In this document: positions 1 through 12,439 of the stretch, in pieces
Layout of the letters: each line of letters starts with the position of its first letter
Position numbering within the stretch: the stretch's first letter is position 1
Translations under genes and position numbers: made by a program
Assembly: GCF_000340215.1 (NCBI RefSeq)
Contig: NW_006921535.1
Span: forward strand, 4,512,596-4,576,595
Origin: Pseudocercospora fijiensis CIRAD86
Taxonomy: Eukaryota > Ascomycota > Dothideomycetes > Mycosphaerellales > Mycosphaerellaceae
Reading direction: 5' to 3'
DNA: 64,000 nucleotides
Notes under the pieces: model-generated
What the model saw: only the letters and a program-made list of their open reading frames with translations
The model's database searches: none
What the model was told of the DNA's origin: nothing

Positions 1-679
1 ACCTAGAAATCTACCCCCTAGCGGTAGCGGAGTAGCATCTACTTACCTAACCGCCTTAAGTTCTAGAACGCCCTACGATTTTACTATTATCTATAGAGGA
101 AACTATATAATAGGACTTAATCGTTCTAGTAGAATAACGACCCGGCTCGCCGGAAAGCTCTCTAGAATTAGTTTTTCTATAAAGACCGCTAGAGCTACGG
201 TACCTAGCCGATATTAATCTATAGAAAGTAAGGGATCCTACGCCTAAGCCCTCTTATAACCCTTCTAATCCGTCTACGTTACTGTTCTATAATATCGGTT
301 ATAAATAGTTGCTACTAATAAATAACGGCCTAGCCGATCTATAGGCTAATAAGCCGCGTAGACGCTACTAATACTAAACCCCGGCGGATTTCTCGTAGAC
401 GACCGAGGAAATCGATAGAGTAGATATCGCTATATAACAAAACCGCTAGCGGTGTAACTGTTTTCGCGAATCGGCTAGGCGGAGGGGTATATACCTCGAC
501 GAGATCGTACTCGACTTCCTAATATAGTAAGATATTACGCCGATTTTAGGTACGCGTAAACTAAGTCTACTGCGACCGAATTAGCTATAGTAGGACCTAG
601 GCTAAGATAATTACTAGCAGAGGGCGGACGTATATATAAACGCCTATAGGTATAGCCGCCTACGATATAGTAGCTTTAA

Positions 680-2300
680 GTAGAGCGATCCTCCTAGCAA
701 TCCTACTAGTAACCCTACTAGCAATCCTCCTAGTAATCTAGCTAGGAATCCCCCTAGTAATTTCGATCCGAGTAAGTCTTCTTAGGAGCTAGTATAAGTA
801 CCGACGCTACCCGCTTAGCTACTAGACTTGCCGGAGGCCGCGTCGTAGAAGGGTAAGAAGTACCGTTATCGCCGGTATAAGAGAGATCCGAGTAATAGTA
901 AATCCTCTTTAGATAGCGACGATTCGGACAATTCTAATTATTCCTTATTAGATAGTAGTAGCTCGTCGGACGATACTTATCGTAGATATACTCGACGTCG
1001 TAGACGCCGCTAATGCTATTACGATTAGGCCTTAGAATTACTAACCTTAGAGGCGAGTTACGCCTATAGCTACTACGCCTAGCTATATTAGCTATAGTTC
1101 GACCTAGCGTACCTAGGCCTCTTCGATCCTTTACTTAGCGTTATAGATTATAGTAAGGGAGACTACGCCCTAGTTAGAACTAAAATAATATACCGCTCGG
1201 TATGTGCTTTCCTTAAAGCGGCTAAGGATTACGCCTATATTATAGGACGAGAGGCGGTCTATCTTAACCTTTCCCTTTACTTCCGAGGAGTCGCGCTTAG
1301 TTAGTATTATAGCTACCTTTCGAGCCGTAACCGAGTAAAGCTTCGCGGCGGGCACGGTTTATAGCGCTAGGAGCGTTGTCTTAGTAAGAAATAGAAGGTT
1401 CCTCTAATAAAGGCTATAGATCTCCTTAATAAGTAGTAGTACGACCGGTAGGATATCGCTATAGGACGCTTAGTAACGGATTTTATTATTAAGACGATAC
1501 GACTCGCTAAAGATACTAGTATAAGGAAGTCTAACCGGCTCTTAGAAGCTTATCGTCGAATAGACCTACGCCTTTAACTAAACGTAGACGAGCTAAACTA
1601 TCGTATAAAAGTCGATAACTAGGTTACTTACTATAAAAAGTAGGTACTAATCTAGGAGTATATACTCTCGTCCTCGTCTAATCGTCGCTAAGACCCTACG
1701 ACTAGTAATAATAGCTATACCGGTAAGGCTACCTAGTATAACCGATACGAAGGAAACGCCTTTTATATCCTAGTAAGCTATACTCCGGTAAGAGCGCTCC
1801 CTAATTACCGGAACCGCGATATCGATCGATTAAACCTACCCCGCCTTACTAATACCTATTAATAGAATCGCTTACTACTAGTACGAAACGGCGATAGATA
1901 AGTAAAGAGCGGCAACCCTTCCTTTCCTCTAAGAGATTTAAAGCGGGTAGACTCGCGACTATTTTAGTATTAGGATAGGAAGCGGAATAACCGGTCTCGA
2001 TAGTAGGCGAATTTTGCTAATATAGGTAAGGAGAGGAGCGACGATACTAATAAGGCGGCCTAAGAGGATAATACGAGATAGGACGATAGGCTAAATAGGG
2101 CTTAGCCTAAAGATTTTAGCGATTGTAGCTAATTAGACGAGACGGAAGGCTAAGGCTATTTTAGCGATACTAAGGATAGTAGGGAATACTTTTCTAATCT
2201 CTACGATTCTAACCTAGGCTTAGGAGCCTACTTTACTAGGGTAGGCGATCGCTCTCCCTTAGTATTAAATTCGGTAGTCTAGGCTAAAGCGTCCTTACCT
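680..2300 (+). pseudogene. Gag-like region of element A (RIP-degraded)
   Basis: The frame through 680-2300 reads as a Ser/Asn/Pro-rich stretch (repeated PSN near 690-770), a Lys/Arg patch, an acidic Ser/Asp run (about 895-985) and an Arg-rich run (about 990-1015), then a longer protein-like segment. Position directly upstream of protease/RT and low-complexity composition suit Gag. I saw no clear CCHC knuckle. Many TAG/TAA codons interrupt it; they fit CAG/CAA/TGG converted by RIP. The start codon cannot be chosen and the boundary with pol is arbitrary. The identification is by position, not by a diagnostic motif. Confidence 0.5.
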
Positions 2301-2729
2301 GCGGCTATTTAGCCTTTTACCCCTACTAAGTATCGCTATAAGCTTTATAAGTAGCGTTTTATATTAGGTAACCTCCTTTATTAGTATATTAGGAAAGGGC
2401 ATTCTAGAGCGGCTACGCTAGCGCTAATCGCGGAGCGGGTTTCGGGCAATTTAGAGGTCGTCTAGTCTAAAGCGTAACTATTAGCGTAGTAGGGATATAA
2501 TTTTCGTAACTAGTAGTATATAACCTTTCCTCTCCGCCTTACGCGATCTAGCGCGTTAGTCTAGGTTTGCCTTAATACTAGCTATACGCTTACAATCGCG
2601 GAGAAGGCCTTTATTCTAAGCTATCGCCCTAATATTAAGATTCGTTGCCTCTATAAGCCTATCGAGATCGGAGATATCGCTAGCGCGTATCGGTCTAGAG
2701 AATACGTTATACTCGATATGTTTGTCCCT

Positions 2730-5700
2730 ATAGCTAAGGCAGACGGTACGGTTTCTTTAGTATAGATAACGTAGGAAGTCTACTTAGTCCCTAGGCTTAA
2801 GGCAAAGATCTTAGTTAGTATAGATACGATCGCCCTAGAGGGAATAAGGATTAATATTCTAGTACGTACCGTTACTATCTCTACGTAGGATAAGGCTCGG
2901 TTTAAAGTCGCTATTAAACGTAAGAAGGGCAAGTCGGTTTACTATATAGTAACCTTAGCGAAGAATATTACCCTTTCGCCTTATACCGTCGGCCTCGCTC
3001 TAGTACGATACTATAGCGACCTTCCTAAGGGCCGCGATTTCCTTTTTAACGTAGGGTTCTTAAAGCAGCCGATAGGCGATATATAAGGCCTCGTACCTTA
3101 AGCGCCTCCTTTAGTTATAGCCTATAATTAGATCGTCGATACTAACTTCTCCTATACCTATATTCGTAACAATATAACGACGTCCGTAACTATTAGAGCT
3201 AGGTAGCTATTAGGTTCGCTAAGCGATAGCACTATCGCTAGCGCCTACTACGTCGACCTATCTAATTACAAATTAGTAGCCCTTAGTCTAAATACTTTCG
3301 TAGCGACTCGGAACGCGCTAAATACGTAGCTTAAGCGTAGGTATACCTTCGGGTTAATAATCTATAGGGATAAGAGCTAAGCTAATTAGATCGCGTTATT
3401 AGTAGAGCGATACCTAGAACTCTTTTTAGATCGCTAGACGATCGTAGACATTCTAGAGCACGAATATATACCTATACCTACGGTCTTAAACTACCTAGAT
3501 CTACTACCTCTTCCGCGAGTTATTAATCTTAGTAAGAGAGATCGTAAGGTAGTCGATAAGATATACGAAGATCTATACTAGTAGGGTAAGATATAGTTTA
3601 CGTCCGAGCCGACGCCTTTTAGGTTTCTAGTATTCGTAGTTTAGAAGTAGGTATCTAATAGTAAGGGAGGTATAATCGATAAGCTACGAGCTATATTCGA
3701 TATTCGCGCTCTAAATAAAGTTACGATCCCCGATAGCTATTAAATACCTCTTTAAGCGGACCTCTTCGCGCAGTTAGTAGGGTACTAGTATATTAGTATA
3801 ATAGATTGCCTTACCTTCTTCTACTAATAGGGCGTAAAGCCGGAGGATTGGTATAAGCTCGCAATTAATACCTATCGCGGCTAGGAGTAGTTTAATATAG
3901 CTATTATAGGGTATTCTAATAGCGTCTAATTCGTCTAGCGAAAACTAGACTATATTCTACGCGACTATTAGGGTTTTACGAGAGCTTATATTAACGATAT
4001 CGTAGTGTTTTCGAAGACCCTCCCGGAGTATTTAGAGTATCTAGAAGCGGTTTTTTAGCTATTAGACGCGGTTAGGATTAGCATTAGCCCGAAGAAGACC
4101 TTTTTAGGCTTCCCTTTAGCGACCTTACTCGGTTAGTATATAAGCGGGCTTAGCCTAGCTACGAGTAAAGAAAAGATCGTAGCGATTATATCGCTATAAT
4201 TCCCCGAGAACGTATAGAAGCTAGAGTATTATATCGGTCTAACTAACTAGCTTCGACAATATATTCTATACTATACGTAGATTGCCGCTCTGCTCTAGGT
4301 AGAGAAAACTCGCCTACTAAAGGGCGCCCTAGCGATAGGGAATAGTCGCCGTCGATACGCCGCGAGAATAGCGCTAGGCGAGAACGATTAATACTGCCTC
4401 GAATTAGTAAAGGCCTTTTAGTTACTATAGTCGATATTCTACGAACCCTCCTTCCTCTATTACTTTAATACGAACTCTCGCCTATATATAAATATCGATT
4501 TATTAAGAGAGTTTAGATACGGCGTAGTACTCTACTATATAGATAGCGACTCTAATCCGATTATATACGAAGGAAAGGCAATACTCTTTCCGAGATATAA
4601 GATTTAGCCTATCCTATTCCTAAGCTAAGGCCTCTCTAAGGCGGAAGAGTAATATTAGCCGACGGAGTTAGAATACTTAGGGATTATATAGATAGTAAAG
4701 AAAGTAGGCTATTTAATGCTCGCCTTAGCTAGGCCGACTACGATTTTTACTAACTACTATACGGCGGTAGGCCTTACGAATTCTATATTAATAATAACGA
4801 CGACAGATACTAGAAAGTAGAATTTAAAACTAGTATAGGCTTCGATATTCCTTTCCTAGTATTAGGTTAATATAGTCTACTACCTAGGTAGGATATACCT
4901 AGTTCTAAACGCGCTTAGTCGGCTCCTAGGCGATATAGAGTCCCTAAAATCGGTACTAGAGGCCGAGAATCTGGACTCCCTTTAAGTTTCCTACTATATA
5001 GAGGCCTCCTCGCCGCCTATAGATCCTAAGGATATAGCCTGTTTTTATACGATTCTAGTAGAAATAGACCTAGACTTTAAGCGCCGACTCGCACTAGCGT
5101 ATAAGTATAACGAATATTAGAGGAAGGTATAGCGCTAAGTATAGCGGGCGAAGGTACGCGCCGCTCTAGAACGACTATACCTAGAAGGGATCGATATACC
5201 TATAGTTACTAAGGAATTAGTACTATATAAGAAGGGCAAGGATCTATTCGCGTAGGATAAGTTCTATTACCTACTTAGTATTAAGTTCTTTAAGCGCGAC
5301 GACCTGCTATACTACTATAAGAACTTAGCCGGCCGTAAGCTAGCAATAGTAAGGGAAGTCTTCGAGTAGGCGTATAACGACCGTTACTATTAAGGATTTT
5401 AGCGCTACTATAACCGTTTATAAGCTTCCTTTTACGTCTATAGGATAAGTAGGAAACTATACTAGTATATCGACTACTACTAATAGTATATATTAATTTA
5501 AACCTAACGCTATACGCCGTATAGCGAGCTCTACCCGATTCCGCCTTCTAGTAGGATATTCTATATAGCTACTATCGATTTAGTTATAGCGCTGCCCGCT
5601 AGCCTAATAGGTATAGATACGATCCTTACCTCGACTTATAAATTTTCTAAGAAGATCGCTATCGTAATAGGGCGCGAGGATTAGGACGCTACTCGGTAGG

Positions 5701-6680
5701 GTCTAGCCTATATCGATTAACTCTATATAATAGATATAAGTTTCCCGACGATTATAATAGCGGATCGCGACCCGCGTTAGCTCTTAGGCTTTATAAAGGG
5801 AGTTTTTACTTGCCTTCGTTCTAAGCTACTAACTTCGACCGCCTACTATCCTTAGACTAATAGCTAGTCGGAACGAACGAACTAGACTATAGAGATAGCA
5901 CTCTATTACTAGCTTGCGGAATATCTAGGCGGCGATTAGACGAAGTATATTCCTCTTCTTTAAGTAACGCTAAACAATTCCCGTAGCGCTATAATAGGCT
6001 AGGCTCTAAACGAGATTGTAATAGATACGCGGACTAATCTCGATATACTAGTATATCTCGATAACTATCCCTACGAGCTAGCGGCGGAACGCGGACGAAT
6101 CTAGAAAGAAGTAGACGACGCTATTACTTAGGTAGTAGTTAAGATAAAGGAACGCTACGACTCTAAGTATAAACTACTAATACTACGGCTAGGCGATAGG
6201 GTTATACTTAAGCTATCCTCGGGAAAGGGCTAATCCGGATACAAGGTTCTAGGTTAATTATATAAGTTCGGTTATCGCTAGGAGGGTCCGTTTAAGGTCC
6301 TCGAGCGAGTCGGCCGCCTAGTATATCGCCTCGAACTACTACTAGTAATAAGAATCTATCTAGTTATCTCTATCTTATATCTCGAAAAGGCGCTAGCCGG
6401 GCTAGATCCCTTCGGTCGCGTCGCTAATTATAAGCCTCTACCTATTATAGTAGATAAGGCCTTAGGGAACTAAAACGAGGGCGATTCTTTCGAGATTAAA
6501 AGGATTCTTAATAGATATATAATACTCCGTCGTAGCAAGCTAGTAACATAGTACCTAGTAAAGTAGCTAGGCTACGGTATAGCTTATAATATATAGTACG
6601 ACGTAGACGACCTAGGAGCGGCGACCGACCTAGTAATAGCGTATAATAAAACGCATCCCCTTAATAAATACCTATTATAA
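2730..6680 (+). pseudogene. Pol region of element A: RT, RNase H, integrase, chromodomain (RIP-degraded)
   Basis: One frame (codon starts divisible by 3) carries the whole pol series. Reverse transcriptase spans about 3640-4200, with AYINDIVVFSK at 3984 matching the YxDD box (the first Asp reads Asn). RNase H-like sequence lies near 4420-4760. The integrase core is near 5560-5900, with ADRDPR at 5760 followed by AYHPQTNSQSERTNQ. A chromodomain-like tail with FEIKRILNR and YDVDDLGAA lies near 6490-6640. Order RT-RNase H-integrase-chromodomain is that of chromoviral Ty3/gypsy elements. All interruptions I read are TAG or TAA. The gene cannot make protein as it stands. Confidence 0.85.
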
Positions 6681-6949
6681 AGATATATAAGGAAGGTCGT
6701 TAGAAAAACGACTAGCCGATAGCCTTTTTTAAACGAAGTTTAGCCGCGATAGTCCGAGCGCCTTCGCGGCGATACGACTCTATAGAAGTCGTAACCGTTA
6801 TCCTATAGATTCCGCGCTATTCTTATCGAAGCTTCGTTTCCCTAGTAATGCTTTCTAAACTACGTATAGCAATTTTCTATAGGCAATTAGGCGATATATT
6901 CCTAATATCTATTCTATATATATATATTATAGCCGACGTAGTACTAGGC

Positions 6950-9900
6950 ATGCCTATAAATAACGGCGATCCGACAGTAGAAGAGAGCCTATTTATAACG
7001 CTAGACCTAGAGTAGCCGGACTATAAAGGCGAGTACGCTATAGTACCGGAAATAGCTATAGATAGTAGTAATCTAGTAGCGGGAAAGCCGACTATATTAG
7101 AGTAGTTTCGGGAGTAGATAAGACAGTTCTATTAACCGACCGAGGAAGAGACGGAGAGGCTACGAGTAGAGATAGAGTAATTATATAAGCCGATTAAGGG
7201 CAAGGAAGGAAATAGTAGCGGTCCTTTTAAAGTAGGAAGTAATATATTATAGTAAGAGATAGACGAGGGACTAGATAGTAACGATCCTTCTCTAAAGCCG
7301 CGAGATAGTAAGGGTAAGATAGTAGTAATCGACCCGCTTTATATACTAAAGGGCTTTATAGTAGTCGCGTCGGCTAGAGGTACGCTATCTACTATTTGCG
7401 TAAAAGCGCTACCGATTCTACCTCCCTAGGAGCCTATTTCGCTTAACGAAGTAGTTTCTACTTTAAAGATAGTACAGGGCCTCGGTTACGTTATAGCGGT
7501 ACCGGTTCTTTTAGAATTAGGTAAGTAGGAGGAGTACTATACGCTCGTAGGTAAGGGCTAGGACGAGATCTAGTTATAGACTCTCCGTTTCGCTAGTAAG
7601 GGTAAGATTACGATATAGTTTATTAAGGATATTCCTATACCGGAAGACGCGACGGCTCTACTACCGGTTTCGGACGACGAGGCTTCTACGGATAATAATA
7701 AGATTAAGGAAGTTCCGGCTATATAGTTAAAGCCGACCTAGGGCAAAGATAGCAAGGCGTTTAACCTATACTAGCGTAAGGTTATCGCTAACCTATAGAT
7801 AGTCCTCCCTAACCTATACACACTACTATCGCTAAGAGCGGAACTCGCTACGCTTAAGGATTATATACCGGCTATTATTACTGCGGTAAACCCTTCCTAT
7901 ATATTAAATAAGTCTACGTTCGCTAAGGCAGTCTAGGCCCTTACGGCTAGGAGGAGGTTAGGCAATAAATTAGTAGAAGCGCTATTAGGTAATAGCGAAT
8001 TGTTAGGAAGCGACCTAGTTAAGGCGATTATATAGCCGATATTAGATAGCGGCGAATATAGACGCGATCGCCTATTTAGCTTTATATAGAAGGTAGACGC
8101 TAGATCTACGCTAGTGCCGGATAATAAGACGCTATAGAAGGTAATACCGAACTACGCGCGACTATATAGTCTGCTAGATCGGCTTGCTATCTAGCTAGCC
8201 GAATAATTAGGTAACGAACCGGGCAACGCCGTTACTAAGGAAAAGTGTTTAGGCGTAATAACCGCGTTAATATAACCGCTACCTCCGCTACCGCGCGTAA
8301 CGTAGAATCCGTCTCTACCGATATAATAAGATTAAAACGACTTGTATCCTAACCCCTATTAGTCGCTACCTATAGACCCGCCGCAACTCCCCTTATCTTC
8401 TTCGCTATAGTCGGCGCCCTATAGTAAGGCGCGCGTAGCCGCAATTACGTCGCTATCGTAAGATCGCCGACCGCTCTCCTTAGACTAAGTTAAATTTAAT
8501 ACGTAGCGCCTCCGTAGCTAGCGTAGCTATTAGGACTTAATTATTAGAGGTCTATTATAACTATACGAGATAGTTAAGTAAGGCGCGCTACGCTAGCTAT
8601 AAGAGAACGACGCGTATCTAGAAAAGGTAGACGCGCTTATTGCCGCTAATCCTATAGTACGATAGTATACTAGCGATCCTAAGTTTACGTAGATAGTAAA
8701 GCGTTACTATTAAGCGTATATAATAGACTCGGACGGCGACCTTCCTCCGCTATTCCGACTCGATACTAATCCCCTCCTAATAGAATACTACTACGTACGA
8801 TTCTATAACTATCTATACTATTTGCGCCTTACTATAGGAGATCGTCGCTTTTAGATCCCTCGCAAATTATACTAATATACCGGCCGGGCTACTTACGACT
8901 TCGAGAATCTGTATTTTAACTAGCCCTACTTATTCTATATCCTCGATAACGCCTTCGCGCTCGACTTCTCTATTTTTCGTATAGATCTCTATATAGGCGA
9001 CTTTAACGTAGCTATAGAGATCCTTTAGATCCGCGCTTATAAAGAGGCCGTACTACTATAATCTAGCGAGCTTAGAGATATTCTAGACCTTTCTAGTATC
9101 GCCGACGGATTCTTAGAGGTTATTACGTACTTCTACGCTAGACTATAGTATCTCTCCCGTCCGCTACTAGTAAACCCCGTCCGCTCTCGTAAAAGCTTCT
9201 ATAGACTCGACAATTATTAAGGCGATCTACGCTTCTAGTTACTTCCCTCTTCTACTCGAAATAGAGCGATAGGCCTAGTAGTCTATATTGCCCTTACCTT
9301 ATAGCCTATAGTTTAACTCGCGCGCGAGCAGTTTGCCCGTTTCGTACTAGAATAGATTCGTAATAGCATTATAGTAGGAGGTTACCTAGTCCTATACTAT
9401 CGCGGTTTCTAGAGATAGGACGATTCCTACCCCGATTATAGTATCTAGATACGAAATACCGGGTAGCGTCCTAAGAATAAGTACGTCGCCGTTACGAAGC
9501 ATAAGGAAATAGATTTAATAGCCTACGCTAGAGTATACTTTCTCTAGATAGCTATAATAGGTAGTATTTCTATATTACGTCTACTACTAAAAGATTCGTA
9601 GCTAGAGGACTATACGATCTAGCTTCTAATCTTAGGTATAGAATTAGGCGCGTAGACGAAGACGTAGCTTTATAAGTAGCACATATCTACTTTTAACTCT
9701 AGCGGCCTTCTATACCCTTACTACTATAACCTAGGTCGACTAGTAGTAACTTAGGACTTAACCGACTACGTTTAGCGCTATATCTATATTCGTAGAGTAT
9801 ATACTTTACGTAGCGAAGGCTATACCTCCTAATTATATACTCCTAACTAGCTAGCCGATACTAAAGCTACGACTACGGCTAAGAACGTAGTATAATACGC

Positions 9901-10373
9901 CTAGTTAACTACTAGTAGACGATTCCTAGTTAGTACCTACGCCGCTAATAAGAATATAGTACCGCTCCTTACTCTCGATTGTAAGCTAGACGTCGACTTC
10001 TTAGTAGTTTACTAGCTAGTTTAGATCGATCTAGCCTATACGACTAAGCCCTTCCTCGCCTACCTTTATATAGTTTATACTAGTACTATCCTACTACGAT
10101 TTACTCGCGTACCTAGCGTTATATTAGTTTCCGTCCTTTAGTAATTAGTATCGAATCTACGCGATTAGTATTAAATCTATATAACTAGTATCGGATTTAC
10201 GTAATTGTACTAGTATAGTAATAGATCGGTACGATCTCCTATAATCGATACGATTATTAAAGATTTAAAAAACAAGAATAGACTAAGATAGAGATATAGA
10301 TAGTATTTATAACGAATAGGTCGTATATAGAGGTATACGAGGGCGTATATATCTTTCCCTTTAAAGGAGAGAT
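6950..10373 (+). pseudogene. Extra long frame between pol and 3' LTR of element A; function unknown
   Basis: After the chromodomain a different frame (codon starts = 2 mod 3) opens at ATG 6950 and can be read, with only TAG/TAA interruptions, to the polypurine tract beside the LTR, about 1,140 codons. Its composition is protein-like (regular Asp, Glu, Lys, Phe and Tyr, alternating hydrophobic residues), while the neighbouring frame read over 8460-8900 is Arg/Ser/Leu-rich, as non-coding frames usually are. I recognise no domain. The position is where env-like or accessory genes sit in some LTR retrotransposons, but I see no signal peptide or membrane segment to support an envelope role. Because RIP also turns TGA into TAA, a real stop inside cannot be excluded, so it may be more than one gene. 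Confidence 0.5.
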
Positions 10374-10640
10374 TGTTACGACCCGGTCCTACCTTAGGTA
10401 GACGATCCTACCGTAGGTAGGTATACTATATATATAGCTTCCTCGATTCGAGAATATAGCCGAGTATTTAATACTTGTATATTATAAACTGTGTCCGTTT
10501 ACGCTTCTAGAGCGTTTCCTAATAGGCCGCGTATTTAAGGTCTACGAGATAGAAGACGCGCTTTACTAACGAGGTATAGATACTATAGTAGCGGTCCCTT
10601 ACGCGCCTACCTATCGACTTAATATACCTAAGACGCTTCT
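10362..10640 (+). repeat. Polypurine tract and 3' LTR of element A
   Basis: AAAGGAGAGA at 10362-10371 is a polypurine tract directly before TGTTACGACC at 10374, the usual 5'-TG start of an LTR. The LTR continues in RIPped sequence to about 10640, where ordinary CA/TG-containing DNA begins. The 3' terminal CA (probably RIPped to TA) and the target duplication could not be placed because the 5' LTR is outside the window. Confidence 0.6.
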
Positions 10641-10861
10641 CGAGGATGAGGCTCAAAATTCCCAAGGTTTTCAGCACAGACAGTAGCCACAGTGTCACAC
10701 GCGCGCGACCGACCCTCGCCCTTGCCCCACGACAGTCGCGTGCGTCAGAAAGTTCCTGCTACCTCGACCAATCGTCGCATTCGCGTAAATAACTAGACGT
10801 GGAAATGGCGCGGAGAGTTGATGTTGGAGGTCCGTCTAATCATTTAATCGGCGAGTGAAAG

Positions 10862-11890
10862 ATGCCTCCCGTGCTCAAGCAGACGACCAGGCAGGCAAAA
10901 GCTGCGTTCAACGCTCGAGGCCGACCATCGCTCACGAAAAAGGAGCGGAGGCAGCTGGAACGGTCGATTGAGCTCGAGCAGCGCGCCGAGAAGATCAAGG
11001 AAGCGGAAAAGCGGCGGAATGAGGCCACAAAGAGGAGAGCAGCGCGGGAGAGTCGAGAGAAGCTTGGTCAGGCCAACTCTGCTCAATTGGGAAGCCAGCG
11101 GCGATGCGACCGCTTTGGATACAAGAGTAGTCAATTCCACCTGGGCGCCTTCTTCGGCACAAAACCAGCGGCGAATCAGGCTGAAATGCACCAGCAGGGC
11201 GAAATAAAACCATTGACAGAGTCAGATGACGATGTCTTTGAAGACGAAGATCTGGATGACGATAGTCTGCTCGAGGCTCTCAGCGCTCCAGCAATATTGC
11301 AAATGCAAGCGCCTCGTCCCTTGACGGGAGGTGCCGATACCTCAAAGACAGCAACATCGCTCATGCCACCCCCTCCTTTGCCCGCGAAATGCGACCAGGC
11401 CCAGCCGGATCGCTTCCTCGACGCTCGCGCGCATCTCGACATGCAGGACTTCTTCGATGAACTTGACAGCAGCACGCAGATTGCGAGGGAATTGGACGAT
11501 CATGACACGCAAAGCGTATTGCCAGAGCCAAAATCGAACGCTAGGAGTGGCTCTTTCAGCTCTGGCAGTCTCGACTTGACGGTCGACGACTTGGAAGCTC
11601 TGGACCCACCAAAGTCGGCCACTGTTCCACTGCCCCTTCCCGTGCTCAAGATGCAGCATGTCATGGCACCGCCAGCCGTACCCGTCAGTCAGCAGAGGAA
11701 ACACGTCTGGCATGCAGCAACCGTGGCTGTGCCGCGCAAGACGTTGACTCCTGTGGAACAACAGAGAGCGATTCACGGACGCTTCCTGCCGGCATCTTCA
11801 CTTTACTGTTCAACAGACCTTGGCTTCACGGCAACCCAGCTCGAGTCATTCATTGATGATGACATTCAGCTAACACAAATGGCTACCTGA
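10862..11890 (+). CDS. Hypothetical protein with basic coiled-coil N-terminus and acidic middle, 342 aa
   Basis: A single-exon frame of 342 codons starts at ATG 10862, shortly after the edge of element A, and ends with TGA. Residues about 25-70 are rich in Lys, Arg and Glu in a heptad-like pattern (SIELEQRAEKIKEAEKRR), suggesting a charged coiled coil with possible nuclear-localisation sequence. A segment near residues 80-95 (RFGYKSSQFHLGAFF) is followed by an acidic stretch (residues about 118-135, SDDDVFEDEDLDDD), Pro-rich linkers, and a C-terminal motif LGFTATQLESFIDDDIQLTQ. The last motif looks like a conserved short linear motif, but I cannot name the family. Codon and dinucleotide use are normal, unlike the RIPped flank. 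A nuclear, disordered regulatory protein is an inference. There is no sign of an intron. Confidence 0.75.
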   Translation: MPPVLKQTTRQAKAAFNARGRPSLTKKERRQLERSIELEQRAEKIKEAEKRRNEATKRRAARESREKLGQANSAQLGSQRRCDRFGYKSSQFHLGAFFGTKPAANQAEMHQQGEIKPLTESDDDVFEDEDLDDDSLLEALSAPAILQMQAPRPLTGGADTSKTATSLMPPPPLPAKCDQAQPDRFLDARAHLDMQDFFDELDSSTQIARELDDHDTQSVLPEPKSNARSGSFSSGSLDLTVDDLEALDPPKSATVPLPLPVLKMQHVMAPPAVPVSQQRKHVWHAATVAVPRKTLTPVEQQRAIHGRFLPASSLYCSTDLGFTATQLESFIDDDIQLTQMAT

Positions 11891-12439
11891 AAGCGCCGCC
11901 TGAAAGCGCGCCCCTGTGTGGCATTTTCAAATTCCGCCCATCTCGAGGTTTTTCGCAGCAGCAGAGTCCTTCCTTGCTGTGCCATCCGAGGTATCGTTCC
12001 ACTGTCATTCGTATCCCATTTTGGATAGGAAAATCAGGTGCACAACTTCAAGAAATGGCTTCTGTATTGATCTGTATAGATTGGCGATAGGCTCAAGGAA
12101 GGGGACTAAAAAGCTATGAACTGGTTCCACGCCACCTCAGACCTCAGTACAACAAGCATGGCGGTCTTTCAGCGATGCATACCAATGTTACAACAAAGAA
12201 GCGCACTGCACAAGAATCTTGCCCAATGAGCGGCTGGCCATTGTCCGAATCCGGACAAATGCCTCAAAGAGCCATGCTTGATCCTCACCCGGCCTGGCGT
12301 GCAGCGCTTGTTAGGACAACGAGCAGCCTCTCACTTCTCTCCACGCCTTGAGGCTGCTTCTCATACCCTACCTCGACGCCTCTACACTCAATCAAACAAC
12401 GATTTTCGATCATCGAACCTTCCCCAGAGGCAAAGCGAC
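11891..12439. other. Intergenic stretch between the two hypothetical genes
   Basis: No convincing gene. The sequence has normal CA/TG content. It holds the 3' flank of the upstream gene and the promoter or 5' exon of the next one. From 12230 onward it is open in the frame of the following gene, encoding Arg/Ser/Ala-rich residues ending near RRLYTQS that would suit a mitochondrial presequence if an upstream start exon exists. Confidence 0.5.

Larger units (their letters stand above)
1..10640 (+). mobile_element. Element A: RIP-degraded chromodomain Ty3/gypsy retrotransposon, 5' end outside window
   Basis: On the plus strand a Gag-like region, a pol region (reverse transcriptase, RNase H, integrase, chromodomain) and a further long frame follow each other, ending in a polypurine tract (10362-10371) and a 3' LTR that begins TGTTACGACC at 10374. 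Reading frames are interrupted almost only by TAG and TAA, as expected if CAG, CAA and TGG were turned into stops by CpA-directed RIP. CA and TG dinucleotides are scarce throughout while CG is common. No 5' LTR is visible, so the element starts before the window. The right border is approximate: CA/TG-rich normal sequence resumes near 10640-10655. Family assignment is firm from pol; exact ends are not. Confidence 0.85.

Noticed and set aside
1..140. Possible 5' LTR of element A at the window start (AACGACCCGG near 136, like the 3' LTR start)
   Set aside because: Only about 10 bases match and the following sequence diverges from the 3' LTR.
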